From contig NZ_KB904539.1 in the NCBI RefSeq assembly GCF_000380085.1, forward strand, positions 186,001 through 250,000: a stretch of 64,000 bases of DNA, given 5' to 3'. The notes under the pieces are model-generated. The model did no database searches and was not told the origin of the DNA. It saw only the letters and a list, made by a program, of their open reading frames with translations. The translations under genes and the position numbers were made by a program. Positions 25,841 through 35,581 of this stretch are shown here, piece after piece (position 1 is the first letter of the stretch; every line of letters begins with the position of its first letter). This DNA comes from Streptococcus merionis DSM 19192. Lineage in GTDB: Bacteria > Bacillota > Bacilli > Lactobacillales > Streptococcaceae.

Positions 25841-27172
25841 ATGGAAGACCCTGGCAGTCAGAACATCTGGCTACAATTTTTACTTTTGCTTTTCTTGACC
25901 TTGCTCAATGCTTTTTTCTCGGCTTCAGAGATGGCCTTGGTGTCACTCAATCGTGGCCGCGTTCAGCAAAAAGCTGAAGATGGGGAGCGCAAGTATGTTC
26001 GGCTTCTTAAGGTTTTGGAAAGTCCTGATAAGTTTCTCTCGACCATTCAAGTTGGCATCACCATCATCTCGCTTTTGACCGGTGCTAGCTTCACAGATGC
26101 TTTAGCCACGCAATTTACAGCTTGGTTCGGTGGTGGTCAGACCATGAAAATTGTAGCGCAAGTGGCAGCCCTGGCTCTCTTGACCTATATCTCTATCGTG
26201 CTTGGTGAGCTTTACCCCAAGCGGATCGCTCTCAATCTTAAGGAAAATTTAGCTGTTATTTCAGCGCCGATTATCCTTTTTTTAAGTAAAATAGCTGCGC
26301 CTTTTGTCTGGCTTTTGTCAGCATCAACGAATCTCCTCAGTCGTATAACGCCTATGAAATTAGACGACGCAGATGAAAATATGACCCGTGATGAGATTGC
26401 TTACATGCTGACCAATTCTGAACAAACGCTAGAGGCAGAAGAGATCGAGATGTTGCAGGGGATTTTCTCCTTAGACGAACTAGTGGCGCGTGAGGTCATG
26501 GTTCACCGGACAGATACCTTCATGGTAGACATCAATGATGACACCGAGACCATTATCCGCGCTATTCTCAAGCAGGTTTACTCTCGTGTGCCTGTCTACG
26601 ATGATGATCGAGATAAGATTATCGGAATTATCCATACGAAAAGTCTTCTGTCTGCTGCTTATGAAAAAGGCTTTGACCAGATCAATCTGCGTAAGCTTTT
26701 ACAAGAACCGCTCTTTGTGCCTGAGACTATTTTCGTAGATGATCTCTTGCGTGAATTTCGTAGCAATCAAAAGCAGATGGCCATTCTCTTAGATGAATAT
26801 GGTGGGGTTTCGGGTCTCGTGACCTTAGAAGACTTGCTGGAAGAAATTGTGGGTGAAATCTATGATGAAACTGACCGTTCTGAGCTTGAAGTTCGTGAAA
26901 TCGGTGAGCATACCTACATCGTCGAGGGGACTATGACCCTCAATGATTTTAATGAATACTTTGATACCGAACTTGAAAGTGAAGATGTTGACACAATCGC
27001 TGGCTTTTATCTGACAGGGATGAGTTCGATTCCGGATCAGTCAGAAAAAGAGAGCATTGTCGTTGAAAATCATAATAAACACCTGATTTTAACCAATGAC
27101 AAGGTCAAAGAAGGCCGAGTGACCAAGCTTAAGCTGGTCATTACCGATATGGAAGCTGAAGAAGCAAACTAG
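25841..27172 (+). CDS. CorC/HlyC-family membrane protein (DUF21-CBS-CorC_HlyC)
   Basis: A 443-aa protein. The N-terminal DUF21/CNNM membrane domain (about 10-195, four hydrophobic segments, FFSASEMALVSLNRGRV, VGITIISLLTGA) is followed by paired CBS domains (about 210-340; VMVHRTDTFMVD, ILLDEYGGVSGLVTLEDLLEE) and a C-terminal CorC/HlyC domain (IVEGTMTLNDFNEYF). The family mediates Mg2+ or other cation export or resistance. The name 'hemolysin' is historical and not supported here. Confidence 0.92.
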   Translation: MEDPGSQNIWLQFLLLLFLTLLNAFFSASEMALVSLNRGRVQQKAEDGERKYVRLLKVLESPDKFLSTIQVGITIISLLTGASFTDALATQFTAWFGGGQTMKIVAQVAALALLTYISIVLGELYPKRIALNLKENLAVISAPIILFLSKIAAPFVWLLSASTNLLSRITPMKLDDADENMTRDEIAYMLTNSEQTLEAEEIEMLQGIFSLDELVAREVMVHRTDTFMVDINDDTETIIRAILKQVYSRVPVYDDDRDKIIGIIHTKSLLSAAYEKGFDQINLRKLLQEPLFVPETIFVDDLLREFRSNQKQMAILLDEYGGVSGLVTLEDLLEEIVGEIYDETDRSELEVREIGEHTYIVEGTMTLNDFNEYFDTELESEDVDTIAGFYLTGMSSIPDQSEKESIVVENHNKHLILTNDKVKEGRVTKLKLVITDMEAEEAN

Positions 27173-27317
27173 GCCTGTATTCGTAGCCAAAGTTAAAGGC
27201 TCTTGAGTTGACTCACCGTCAGTTTTTTGAAATGTAGCTCATTTTCTGTCACTGATGATTGAAAAGATCATCTTACCCAAGCATTTTGCTAGTAAAGATA
27301 GATTTTCAGCTATGAGT

Positions 27318-27352
27318 AAAAGGCAAACTCACAATGAAAGGGTTTGTCTTTT
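27318..27352 (+). terminator. Terminator in the corC-csp gap
   Basis: AAAAGGCAAACtc pairs with gGTTTGtCTTTT. The rest of 27173-27598 has no gene; its last ~150 bp probably form the csp leader, which is long in this family, but I could not identify a convincing promoter. Confidence 0.65.
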
Positions 27353-27598
27353 GGTTATGTACTCAGATGACATGCGATTCAGACGATGACTTATCAAATT
27401 CAAAGTGTTACCAGCGTGTTCTTATGAAACGAAAGTGTATGACCCAGTATAAAAATCGCTGATTTAAAGGTTTTGTTTTGACTTATGCCAATATTCCTGC
27501 TAAAGTAGGTAAGTAATGAAATTTCGAGTCAAAGTATCTAGTCATATGATGTTTTTCTCCTTAACGATTTACAAATAAGAAAAAAGAGGTAACTCATA

Positions 27599-27799
27599 AT
27601 GGCACAGGGAACTGTAAAATGGTTTAACGCAGAAAAAGGCTTTGGCTTTATCACTCAAGAAGAAGGTGCGGATGTGTTTGCGCACTTCTCAGCAATCCAA
27701 TCAGACGGCTTTAAAACGTTGGAAGAAGGTCAAAAAGTGTCTTTTGACATTGAAGAAGGTCAACGTGGATTGCAAGCTGTTAACATTACAAAATTGTAA
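27599..27799 (+). CDS. cspA: Cold-shock protein, CspA family
   Basis: A 66-aa single OB-fold RNA chaperone. RNP1 (KGFGFIT) and RNP2 (VFAHFSAI) are intact and it starts [20 protein letters not shown] stands before the ATG. A terminator follows 14 bp after the stop, so it is a single-gene unit. Confidence 0.96.
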   Translation: MAQGTVKWFNAEKGFGFITQEEGADVFAHFSAIQSDGFKTLEEGQKVSFDIEEGQRGLQAVNITKL

Positions 27800-27811
27800 T
27801 GCACATTTAAA

Positions 27812-27837
27812 GACTGGCTATCTGTCCAGTTTTTTTA
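27812..27837 (+). terminator. Terminator after cspA
   Basis: ACTGG-ctatctgt-CCAGT followed by seven T. Confidence 0.85.
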
Positions 27838-27897
27838 TTTTCAGCTGGTTGGGCTTGTGTCTGACAGGAGCTGGTACTGGTTTTTTGATTGTGAAAA

Positions 27898-27928
27898 TGC
27901 TATAATGAAAAGTGTAAAAACGTTTGCA
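27898..27928 (+). promoter_or_regulatory. pflA promoter with a possible cre site
   Basis: Extended -10 TGCTATAAT at 27898-27906. GTAAAAACGTTTGCA at 27914-27928 is close to the CcpA cre consensus and lies at the transcription start. Carbon control of pyruvate formate-lyase activation is known in streptococci. Confidence 0.5.
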
Positions 27929-27943
27929 AAGAAGGGGATTGTC

Positions 27944-28738
27944 ATGGAAGAAGTAATCGATTATGGGCAAGTGACGGGTTTGGTGCATTCCACGGAAAGT
28001 TTCGGATCGGTGGATGGACCGGGAATTCGCTTTATCGTCTTCATGCAGGGCTGTAAGATGCGTTGTCAATATTGCCACAATCCTGATACTTGGGCCATGA
28101 AAAATGACAAGGCCAAGAAGCGAACAGCCTCAGACGTTCTGGCTGAAGCCCTTCGCTATCGTGGATTTTGGGGAGCAGACGGGGGCATCACTGTTTCAGG
28201 TGGTGAAGCGACCTTGCAGATTGATTTCGTGACGGCTCTCTTTACTCTGGCAAAGGAAAAAGGAATCCACACGACCCTTGACACTTGTGCCTTGACCTTC
28301 CAAGAAACGCCTGAATACCTAGCTAAGTATGATAAGTTGATGGCTGTAACAGATCTGGTTCTTCTTGATATCAAGGAAATCAATCCAGCTCAACACAAGA
28401 TTGTGACAGGCCATAGCAACGAGACTATCCTTGCTTGTGCTAAGTACCTCTCCAAAATTGGTAAACCTGTTTGGATTCGTCACGTCCTCGTACCGGGGTT
28501 GACAGATCGAGATGATGACTTGAAAGGTCTAGGAGATTTTGTCAAAGAAAACTTAACCAATGTTGAACGCTTTGAAGTTTTGCCCTACCATACCATGGGG
28601 GAATTCAAATGGCGAGAACTGGGGATTAAATACCCTCTGGAAGGTGTTAAACCGCCGACTAAGGCGCGTGTCCAAAATGCTAAAGACCTTATGCAGACCG
28701 AGACTTACACGGAGTATCTGGACCGTGTTCGTGGGTAA
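27944..28738 (+). CDS. pflA: Pyruvate formate-lyase activating enzyme
   Basis: A 264-aa radical SAM activase. Cys37-x3-Cys41-x2-Cys44 (GCKMRCQYC) binds the [4Fe-4S] cluster; ESFGSVDGPGIR, GGITVSGGE and VRHVLVPGLTD follow. It activates the housekeeping pyruvate formate-lyase, which is not in this window. The ATG at 27944 has AAGGGG in front and starts the conserved part. An upstream in-frame ATG at 27857 would place the promoter inside the gene, so it is rejected. Confidence 0.94.
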   Translation: MEEVIDYGQVTGLVHSTESFGSVDGPGIRFIVFMQGCKMRCQYCHNPDTWAMKNDKAKKRTASDVLAEALRYRGFWGADGGITVSGGEATLQIDFVTALFTLAKEKGIHTTLDTCALTFQETPEYLAKYDKLMAVTDLVLLDIKEINPAQHKIVTGHSNETILACAKYLSKIGKPVWIRHVLVPGLTDRDDDLKGLGDFVKENLTNVERFEVLPYHTMGEFKWRELGIKYPLEGVKPPTKARVQNAKDLMQTETYTEYLDRVRG

Positions 28739-28752
28739 TGATGTAAAAAGCG

Positions 28753-28783
28753 AGACCAGCTGGATGTTCCAACTGGTCTTTTA
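28753..28783 (+). terminator. Terminator after pflA
   Basis: GACCAG-ctggatgttccaa-CTGGTC followed by TTTT. Confidence 0.75.
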
Positions 28784-29061
28784 AATATTGGTTCTATCTT
28801 TCTGGAATGGGGCCTCTAACAGAAATCATGGAGTCTTTTTTGAGTATCATATTTCCCAAGAGACTGGGATAGGTAACTATAATGACTTCGGCTTCATGTA
28901 CAAAAACCAATACTCGTTGAAGAGTAGTACAATCTTGTGATTTGTGCCATCTGTATATAAGATAGCTAATAGCGCCCTGTTTTTTACTGAATGATAATAG
29001 CTGAGCTTAGCAATCAGAAAACGAAGACGCCAAAATCAATTTGGCAAAATGACGATTCATA

Positions 29062-30756
29062 TTATTTTTTATCGTCAAGAGCTTTCAGATAATCAGCTGC
29101 GGCTTGAACAGTGGCTTCAAGAGCGCCTGGGGTGAATGGTGAATTGAGATTGGCTAATGCAACTACTTGGAGGAATGACTTAGTGCCACCAACCTGACAG
29201 ATTTTAAGGTAATCTGACCAAGCTGTTTTGTCCTGTTCTACCTGTGTACGTCTCCAGAACTGGAGGGCGCAGACTTGAGCCAGAGTGTAGTCAATGTAGT
29301 AGAATGGTGAGGAAAAGATATGCCCCTGACGGAACCAGAAGATCCCGCGGTCTAAATCAGGCGCTTCGGAGTAGTCTTTGTAAGGCAAGTATTCCTTTTC
29401 CAGACGACGCCAAGTCGCTTTGCGCTCAGCAGGGGTCATCTCAGGATGCTCATAGACCTCGTGCTGGAAGTGGTCAACAAGAACACCGTATGGCAAGAAG
29501 TAGAGCGTCCCAGCGAGATGGCTAAATTTATACTTATCAACTTGAGAACCAAAGAAACCTTCCATCCAAGGCCAGGTGATAAACTCCATAGACATGGAGT
29601 GGATTTCACAGGTCTCATAAGTTGGCCAGATGGATTCAGGATTTTCGATCCAGCGAGATTGGTAGACCTGAAAGGCATGGCCAGCCTCATGGGTCAAAAC
29701 ATCAATGTCTGCACTGGTACCGTTAAAGTTTGAAAAGATAAAGGGACTCTTGAAATCGGGCAAGTAAGTGCAGTAGCCACCTGCGCGCTTGCCCTTTTTG
29801 GCAACCAGATCCAGTAAATCTCGCTCAACCATAAAGTCGATAAATTCTCCCGTTTCTGGTGAGAGTTCGTGATACATCTTAATACCGTTTTTGATGATAA
29901 AATCAGGGTCTCCTTGTGGAGTGGCATTACCATCTGGAAACTCCAGAGCTAGGTCGTAGTGCTTCAAAGTTGGCACTTGAATACGCTTAGCTTGCCGCTG
30001 ATAAAGCTTCTCCACCACGGGAACGACATGTTTCTTAATCTCTTCCCGATAGGTTTTGACCATATCGCGGTTGTAGTCAAAACGATTCATGCTGTGATAG
30101 CTGTATTCGACATAGTCCTTGAAACCAAGTGTTTTGGCAATCTGATCGCGAGTTTTGACCAATTGGTCGTAGATCTCATCAAATGCTTCTTCGTTGTCCA
30201 CAAAGAATTGGGTTGTGGCGGCAGCTGCAGCCTTACGAGTCTCGCGATCAGTTGACTGAGCAAAAGGTCCCATCTGAATCAGGGTGTAAACACTGTCTTG
30301 GAAGGGAATTTGAGCTGAAGCGATCAGTTTATCGTACTGGGTAGATAGCTCGTTTTCCTTTTGCAGGAGAGGGATGATCTCAGGCGAGAAAATCTTGAGC
30401 TGGTTTTCAGCAGACTTGAAGAACGTTTCCGGTAAGACTGTTTCTAATGTGGTACGAAAAGGGCTGTCAATGACCGCCTTGTAGTAGTTGGTTGTCAGCT
30501 CCTGATAAAGCGGACCATGGTTATCCCAATAGTTAGTTTCAGCTTCATAAAAGGTATCGTTGGTATCGATCGAGTGACGGATGCTGCAGAGGGTGTTTTG
30601 GGTCTCAATGCTAGCATTGAGTGCATTGATTGATTTGACTGCAGCCAAGGCCTCGTCGGCAGTTTTTGCCTGAGTCAATCGCTCGGTGAGCTGGGTGAGT
30701 TCTGCCTTGACTGTTTCATAGTCAGGACGCTTATAGGTATAATCTGAAAATTTCAT
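29062..30756 (-). CDS. M3-family oligoendopeptidase (PepF/M3B type)
   Basis: A 564-aa cytoplasmic zinc metallopeptidase that degrades oligopeptides. The HExxH motif is in THEAGHAFQVYQ (about 352-362), with the third ligand Glu in the following ETCEIHSMSMEFITW segment. The ATG at 30756 (KFSDYTYKRPDYE) has AAAGGGG upstream; a longer frame adds ten residues without a binding site. Shorter than classical PepF (~600 aa), as usual for this subgroup. A GCCAAA/TTTGGC hairpin at 29029-29045 lies just past its end. Confidence 0.92.
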   Translation of the reverse strand: MKFSDYTYKRPDYETVKAELTQLTERLTQAKTADEALAAVKSINALNASIETQNTLCSIRHSIDTNDTFYEAETNYWDNHGPLYQELTTNYYKAVIDSPFRTTLETVLPETFFKSAENQLKIFSPEIIPLLQKENELSTQYDKLIASAQIPFQDSVYTLIQMGPFAQSTDRETRKAAAAATTQFFVDNEEAFDEIYDQLVKTRDQIAKTLGFKDYVEYSYHSMNRFDYNRDMVKTYREEIKKHVVPVVEKLYQRQAKRIQVPTLKHYDLALEFPDGNATPQGDPDFIIKNGIKMYHELSPETGEFIDFMVERDLLDLVAKKGKRAGGYCTYLPDFKSPFIFSNFNGTSADIDVLTHEAGHAFQVYQSRWIENPESIWPTYETCEIHSMSMEFITWPWMEGFFGSQVDKYKFSHLAGTLYFLPYGVLVDHFQHEVYEHPEMTPAERKATWRRLEKEYLPYKDYSEAPDLDRGIFWFRQGHIFSSPFYYIDYTLAQVCALQFWRRTQVEQDKTAWSDYLKICQVGGTKSFLQVVALANLNSPFTPGALEATVQAAADYLKALDDKK

Positions 30757-30832
30757 AGGAAACCCCTTTCTTGAATCTTCTTTCATTTTACCTTATTTGA
30801 GCAGTCTTGCCAAATATCAACTTACTGACAAA

Positions 30833-30861
30833 TTGACTTTGGAGGCTTTTTTTGCTAGAAT
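30833..30861 (+). promoter_or_regulatory. Promoter of ppaC
   Basis: TTGACT (30833-30838), a 17-bp spacer and TAGAAT (30856-30861). Confidence 0.7.
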
Positions 30862-30921
30862 AAGGCCAATATAAGTTTGGACTGGAGGTTCTGCTCTGGT
30901 CAAGAAAAAATGAGGTAAAAC

Positions 30922-31857
30922 ATGTCTAAAGTTTTTGTTTTTGGTCACCAGAATCCTGACACAGATGCAACAGCATCATCTTACGCTTGGGCGAATTTAG
31001 AGCGTGAAGCTTTTGGCCGTGATGCAGAAGCAGTCCTGCTAGGAGAACCTAATGAAGAGACAGCCTTTGCTCTGTCTTATTTTGGCGTTGAAGCGCCGCG
31101 TGTGGTAACATCTGCTAAGGCAGAAGGTGTCAACCAGGTTGTGTTGACAGACCACAATGAGTTTCAGCAATCTATCGAGGATATTCGCGAGGTCGAAGTT
31201 TTGGGAGTTGTTGACCACCACCGTGTGGCTAATTTCGAGACAGCAAATCCACTTTATATGCGCTTAGAGCCAGTTGGATCTGCTTCATCTATCGTTTACC
31301 GCGCCTATAAAGAAACAGGAACACCAATTCCTCAAGCCATTGCTGGCCTACTTCTTTCAGGATTAATTTCGGATACGCTTTTGCTCAAATCACCAACAAC
31401 CCATGAAAGTGACCATAAAGTGGCCGAAGAGTTGGCGGCATTAGCAGGGGTTAATTTGGAAGAGTACGGTTTGGCTCTATTGAAAGCAGGAACCAATCTG
31501 GCTAGCAAGTCAGCAGAAGAACTGATTGATATTGACGCTAAAACCTTTGAACTTAGTGGCAATGCTGTGCGTGTGGCTCAGGTCAATACGGTGGATATTG
31601 CTGAAGTGCTGGAGCGTCAAGATGAGCTAGAAAGCGCCATTTCAGCAGCGATTGTTGCAGAAGGATATTCTGACTTTGTCTTGATGATTACTGATATTGT
31701 CAATTCAAACTCTGAAATCCTAGCGCTTGGGAACAACATGGATAAAGTTGAAGCAGCCTTCAATTTCAAACTTGAGAATAATCACGCCTTCCTTCCAGGA
31801 GCTGTGTCACGTAAAAAGCAAGTCGTACCTCAGTTGACGGAAAGTTTTGAAGGGTAA
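30922..31857 (+). CDS. ppaC: Manganese-dependent inorganic pyrophosphatase (family II)
   Basis: A 311-aa DHH-family pyrophosphatase. The N-terminal DHH domain has GHQNPDTDA (metal ligands), LTDHNEF and VVDHHR. The C-terminal DHHA2 domain ends with the substrate-binding [10 protein letters not shown]. It hydrolyses PPi from biosynthetic reactions. Single-gene unit with a terminator that runs into the convergent gene. Confidence 0.96.
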   Translation: MSKVFVFGHQNPDTDATASSYAWANLEREAFGRDAEAVLLGEPNEETAFALSYFGVEAPRVVTSAKAEGVNQVVLTDHNEFQQSIEDIREVEVLGVVDHHRVANFETANPLYMRLEPVGSASSIVYRAYKETGTPIPQAIAGLLLSGLISDTLLLKSPTTHESDHKVAEELAALAGVNLEEYGLALLKAGTNLASKSAEELIDIDAKTFELSGNAVRVAQVNTVDIAEVLERQDELESAISAAIVAEGYSDFVLMITDIVNSNSEILALGNNMDKVEAAFNFKLENNHAFLPGAVSRKKQVVPQLTESFEG

Positions 31858-31946
31858 TTTGCTAGTATGATCTAAAATTAATCTAGGATTAGGCTGATAT
31901 TCCTTAAAAAGCGCCATATCACCCCCTGATTCAAGTTTATAAAACA

Positions 31947-31997
31947 ACAGCAGCCAGTCAGGACGGCCTTAGTGGTCATTCTGGCTGGTTGCTTTTT
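31947..31997 (+). terminator. Terminator of ppaC, overlapping the end of the convergent hydrolase gene
   Basis: CAgCAGCCAG pairs with CTGGCTGGTTG, followed by CTTTTTC. The stem overlaps the last codons of the minus-strand gene. Confidence 0.65.
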
Positions 31998-33180
31998 CTT
32001 TAGAAGCGGTGATTTTAGAGAGATCTTTGGTTAGACTTGAAATTTGCTCAGGTATATTTCTTAAGCCAGAAATATCGGTTTTAAAGAGTTGCTCTCGTCT
32101 GACTTGAATCAGGTTGTCCACTAATTGCTTGCTTAAGCGGTCAAGAAGTTCTGTTTGCTCAATGGGCAGGCCTTTTTTCTGGGCAATGAGTGTTTGAAGC
32201 TGTTGAAGACTACTAGTATCGGCCATTCCGATGCGCTCAATGCCAGCATCCAGAAAGAGACCGAATAAAATATCAAAGAAATCTCTCAGTTCGTCTTCAG
32301 TCAGCTGTTCTGTCCAGCTTTTGATCGCTTGGTCAGTCTGAATGCTGTTAGTCGTGAGGGATTCAGCTAGGGCAAACTGTTTATCTTCGATGATCCAATT
32401 GAAAGTATCGTGTTGGAGCAAACCAGCGGCACGACTTTTGACAATGCGAGCGTGTCGCGGAGGAGTCATCATCATTCCGATGATAGAATCTTGAGGAATG
32501 AAAGACTGGATTTTGGGTTCAATGTGGCGATAGCCAGAAGATTCTAGCAAGTCCTGATGCAAGCCCGGAGCGTCGAAAGCGGTGACAGATTGGATCCGAT
32601 CTTGTAGGGCTTGAGAGACTTGACTGGCTGCGTAGAGGGCGAGATTGCCACCCTTGGAATGCCCTGAAATGCTGAATATTCCAGAGAGCTGCGTCATGGC
32701 TTTTGTTAGATAGCTTTGTGCGGCCAGCTGAGCAGGAATGACTCGCATGTAGGTCATGTGAAAATCTTCTTTCCAACCGATGATGGAATCGTCCGTTCCC
32801 CGAAAAGCGATATGGAAATGGCCAGGTTGCCACTTGTAAGTCACTGCTGCAAACTGCTTTTGCAGATCCAAATCATAGTCATTGACATAACCCAAAACCT
32901 TGATATTCTTATAGCGTTTGGTTGCAGCAGCTGATTTTAGCAAGGTCAAGCGATTGTGATGGGAGATGACAGAGGTCGGCTTATCACCAAATTTCTTGAA
33001 ATAACCCTCTGCCAGGTCAGCTAGTCTGAGCTGGCCTGCTGGCTCGAACCCTGACGGCGCCAAATCATCAAAAAGTAGATAAGAAAGCTCGGTCAAGACG
33101 AGCGCGTCTAATGCGCTAGGGGCCAAGTCGTAAAAATTGAGATGAGCCACATCGGCTACATACTGAATGAGATTTGCCAT
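31969..33180 (-). CDS. Mbeg1-like (DUF2974) alpha/beta-hydrolase-fold protein
   Basis: A 403-aa protein of the DUF2974 family with the lipase-type nucleophile elbow ISGHSKGGNLALYAA (about 172-186; GHSKG fits GxSxG) and HIAFRGTDDSIIGWKEDF upstream. No signal peptide or membrane helix is seen. The substrate is unknown. AAAGGAAG lies before the ATG at 33180; the longer frame adds 17 residues. The C-terminal ~90 residues look coiled-coil rich (VDNLIQVRREQLFKTD). Confidence 0.85.
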   Translation of the reverse strand: MANLIQYVADVAHLNFYDLAPSALDALVLTELSYLLFDDLAPSGFEPAGQLRLADLAEGYFKKFGDKPTSVISHHNRLTLLKSAAATKRYKNIKVLGYVNDYDLDLQKQFAAVTYKWQPGHFHIAFRGTDDSIIGWKEDFHMTYMRVIPAQLAAQSYLTKAMTQLSGIFSISGHSKGGNLALYAASQVSQALQDRIQSVTAFDAPGLHQDLLESSGYRHIEPKIQSFIPQDSIIGMMMTPPRHARIVKSRAAGLLQHDTFNWIIEDKQFALAESLTTNSIQTDQAIKSWTEQLTEDELRDFFDILFGLFLDAGIERIGMADTSSLQQLQTLIAQKKGLPIEQTELLDRLSKQLVDNLIQVRREQLFKTDISGLRNIPEQISSLTKDLSKITASKEKATSQNDH

Positions 33181-33259
33181 AGGCTTCCTTTCAAGAGCTG
33201 ATTTTAGTAAATTATACCATTTTTTGCCCAAATCGGTATAATAGTAAGTGAGAAGTCAG

Positions 33260-33482
33260 GACAAACGCATGACGAAAAAATTTCAGAAATATAGGCTGAT
33301 ATTCCAAAACAGGGAAAAGTAAGTCTTGTATCTACAGACAGCTATAGTTTCATTGAATGATTTGAACTTGAAACAAAGAGCTGGTTGCCGAAAGTGTTTT
33401 AAATCCTTTTTTAAAACGATATAAATAATCCGTTTTTGCATTTTCATAACTTTTTTAATGGACAATTTTTCATGCGTTTGTC
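33260..33482. repeat. 223-bp element with 12-bp terminal inverted repeats upstream of the Bce-type regulator
   Basis: GACAAACGCATG (33260-33271) and CATGCGTTTGTC (33471-33482) are perfect inverted repeats, extended imperfectly by poly-A/poly-T. The element fills most of the 33181-33508 gap and ends 26 bp before the next start codon. It also contains AGGCTGATATTCC, shared with 31890. It has no coding content. Confidence 0.5.
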
Positions 33483-33508
33483 GCGGTGAAAAGTAAGAGA
33501 GGTGTTCT

Positions 33509-34198
33509 ATGCACAAAATTTTATTGGTCGAAGACGATGCGACGATCAATCAGTTGGTCAAGAAAAATCTGACCCAGTGGGGTTATGAGGTGACTGATAT
33601 AGCAGATTTCAATCAGGTCTTGCAGGTCTTTACCCAGACAGAGCCACATTTGGTTTTAATGGATTTGACGTTGCCGTTTTACAATGGCTATTACTGGTGT
33701 CAGGAGATTCGCAAAATTTCCAAGGTACCGATTGTCTTTTTGTCCTCGCATGAGCAGCCTATGGACATTGTCATGGCCATCAATATGGGAGCTGACGACT
33801 ATGTGACCAAGCCCTTTGAGATGACTGTGCTACTGGCTAAGATTCAGGGAATTTTGAGGCGATCTTATGAGTTTGGTTCGGAGATTGACAGTAGCTTGCT
33901 GGACTATCAGGGCTTAGTTCTGGACTTGAAGACTGCTCAGTTGCACCATCAGGGGGAGACGCTGGATTTGACCAAGAACGAATTCCAAATTCTCCAAATT
34001 CTCATGACTCATGGAAGTCAGGTGGTCAGTCGAGATGCTCTTATGCGAGCTCTTTGGCAAAGCGATCTTTTTGTTGATGACAATACCTTGACGGTCAACA
34101 TCACCCGCCTGCGCAAGAAGTTGGCTGATCTGGGTCTTGATCAGCTCATCGTGACCAAGAAAGGCCTAGGCTACTGCCTGAGCCAGTTGGAGGTGTAG
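33509..34198 (+). CDS. BceR/BraR-type OmpR-family response regulator
   Basis: A 229-aa regulator. The receiver domain (LLVEDDATINQLV, phospho-Asp near 51 in VLMDLTLPFYNG, Lys in VTKPFE) is followed by an OmpR winged helix (about 130-225; LTKNEFQILQIL, VDDNTLTVNITRLRKKL). Together with the next gene and the ABC transporter downstream, it forms a BceRS-AB module that senses and removes peptide antibiotics such as bacitracin. AGAGGTG stands before the ATG. The stop is 1 bp before the kinase start codon. Confidence 0.92.
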   Translation: MHKILLVEDDATINQLVKKNLTQWGYEVTDIADFNQVLQVFTQTEPHLVLMDLTLPFYNGYYWCQEIRKISKVPIVFLSSHEQPMDIVMAINMGADDYVTKPFEMTVLLAKIQGILRRSYEFGSEIDSSLLDYQGLVLDLKTAQLHHQGETLDLTKNEFQILQILMTHGSQVVSRDALMRALWQSDLFVDDNTLTVNITRLRKKLADLGLDQLIVTKKGLGYCLSQLEV

Positions 34199-34199
34199 C

Positions 34200-35171
34200 A
34201 TGCGCCCATTCATCAGAGCTTGGTTTCGTTCTCGCTTACCGTGGTTGGTCTTGCTGCTTCTTATTTTTATGAGCCATTTTGGTTTTGCTTTTCTTTTTGA
34301 AAATCTTCAGGCTATATTAACCTACCAGATGAGCTTGTTAGCTGTTCTAGCGCTATTTTTCCTAGGCTGGGATTTGGTTCGAGACTGGCGCAAATACCAG
34401 TTGGCTCTTAGAGACCAAGCTGTCCCAAGCGCGAGTAGCAGTCCTAGTGAGCGGGTCTTGCAGACCCGATTGGCAAGCGTTCTTGAAATGCAAAAGGCTG
34501 ACCAAGTGCTGGCGCGAGCCAAGCAGGAGGAATTGCTTGATTATTTTACCCTGTGGGCTCATCAAATCAAGACACCGCTGACAGCCAGTCAACTCTTAGT
34601 TGAGGAATTAGCCGATAAAGATAGCCAGCAAGCCTTGGAGCAAGAGCTTTTCAAAGTTGGCCAGTATGCAGATATGGCTATGACTTATTTGCGCTTAGAG
34701 AGCTTTCATGATGATCTGGTGTTAGCTAGAGAAGATTTGCACGATTTGATTCGCGAAGCGGTCAAAAAGTACGCTATCTTTTTCATTCGCCAGCAGATCA
34801 GGCTCAATTTAGCAGATTTTGACAAAACGATTGTCACGGACTGCAAGTGGTTTCTGATCATTCTTGAACAAGTCCTATCCAACAGTGTTAAGTACACGCG
34901 GTCTGGCGAAATTGCGATCTATGTTGAAGGAGACGACTTAGTAATTGCAGATACGGGAATCGGTATTCAGCCTGGCGATCTCCAGCGCGTTTTTGAACGC
35001 GGATTTTCTGGCTTCAATGGTCGAGTTAGTCAGCAGTCTTCTGGCTTGGGGCTCTATTTATCCAAGATTATCGCAGATAAGCTAGGTCACAGCCTGACCT
35101 TGACATCACAGATTGGAGAGGGCACTCAAGTTCGCATTGGACTCAAGCAGGCCGACCTGCAGTTGGATTGA
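34200..35171 (+). CDS. BceS-type sensor histidine kinase
   Basis: A 323-aa kinase with two N-terminal membrane helices (about 13-33 and 38-60) and almost no extracellular loop. This is the mark of Bce kinases, which receive the signal from their ABC permease. The phospho-His is in WAHQIKTPLTASQ (about 121); the HATPase has LEQVLSNSVKYT, ADTGIGI and SGLGLYLSKII. Immediately after its stop come about 1 kb of repeats, then the ABC genes. Confidence 0.92.
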   Translation: MRPFIRAWFRSRLPWLVLLLLIFMSHFGFAFLFENLQAILTYQMSLLAVLALFFLGWDLVRDWRKYQLALRDQAVPSASSSPSERVLQTRLASVLEMQKADQVLARAKQEELLDYFTLWAHQIKTPLTASQLLVEELADKDSQQALEQELFKVGQYADMAMTYLRLESFHDDLVLAREDLHDLIREAVKKYAIFFIRQQIRLNLADFDKTIVTDCKWFLIILEQVLSNSVKYTRSGEIAIYVEGDDLVIADTGIGIQPGDLQRVFERGFSGFNGRVSQQSSGLGLYLSKIIADKLGHSLTLTSQIGEGTQVRIGLKQADLQLD

Positions 35172-35468
35172 CAAGAAAAGAAAGATGCCAGTACGCTATC
35201 AAAATCAAAAATAGGCGTAACGGTTGCCACAGCAGCCAATCTTTTGAAAGAGGCTGGGAAAAAAGCCAACCTCACCTCTCATATCACATCGCAGTGGTTG
35301 GGAGAAGACTTGTTGGCCATGCCAACTTAGTCTTACCCCTGCAAAGATCATTAGGTGCTTTAGCACCAATGAACCACTGCTGATTAGGCTCTAATACACG
35401 GATAATCCAGTTTAGAACCCTACTCAGCGGTTCGCTGTCTCCAATCGTTTGCTTACTAACTGAACACA

Positions 35469-35557
35469 GCCTAAAATGCTCGATAAAATGCGTGAGTTTC
35501 CTTGAGCCTTCAGACCCATCAGTCACTCCCTTATTTTCCATCGCATTTTTAAACGGC
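35469..35557 (+). repeat. Palindromic repeat family 1, short unit B1
   Basis: Nested stems: GCC/GGC outermost, ATGCG/CGCAT, GAGT/ACTC, and an inner hairpin that is decayed here (TGAGCC versus GACCCA). Nearly identical in layout to 40664-40753. It ends with a variant of the TTTGTATCTTA tag. Confidence 0.7.
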
Positions 35558-35581
35558 CTCATATCTTAACGAACTGAACAC

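Noticed and set aside
27857-27943. Upstream start for pflA adding 29 residues
   Set aside because: It would put the -10 TATAAT and the cre-like site inside the coding region. The ATG at 27944 has a good AAGGGG site and starts the conserved domain.
35284-35562. Minus-strand frame of 92 codons in the repeat mosaic
   Set aside because: It runs through palindromic repeats, has no good ribosome binding site, and its sequence matches no family. Such frames are a by-product of the repeats.
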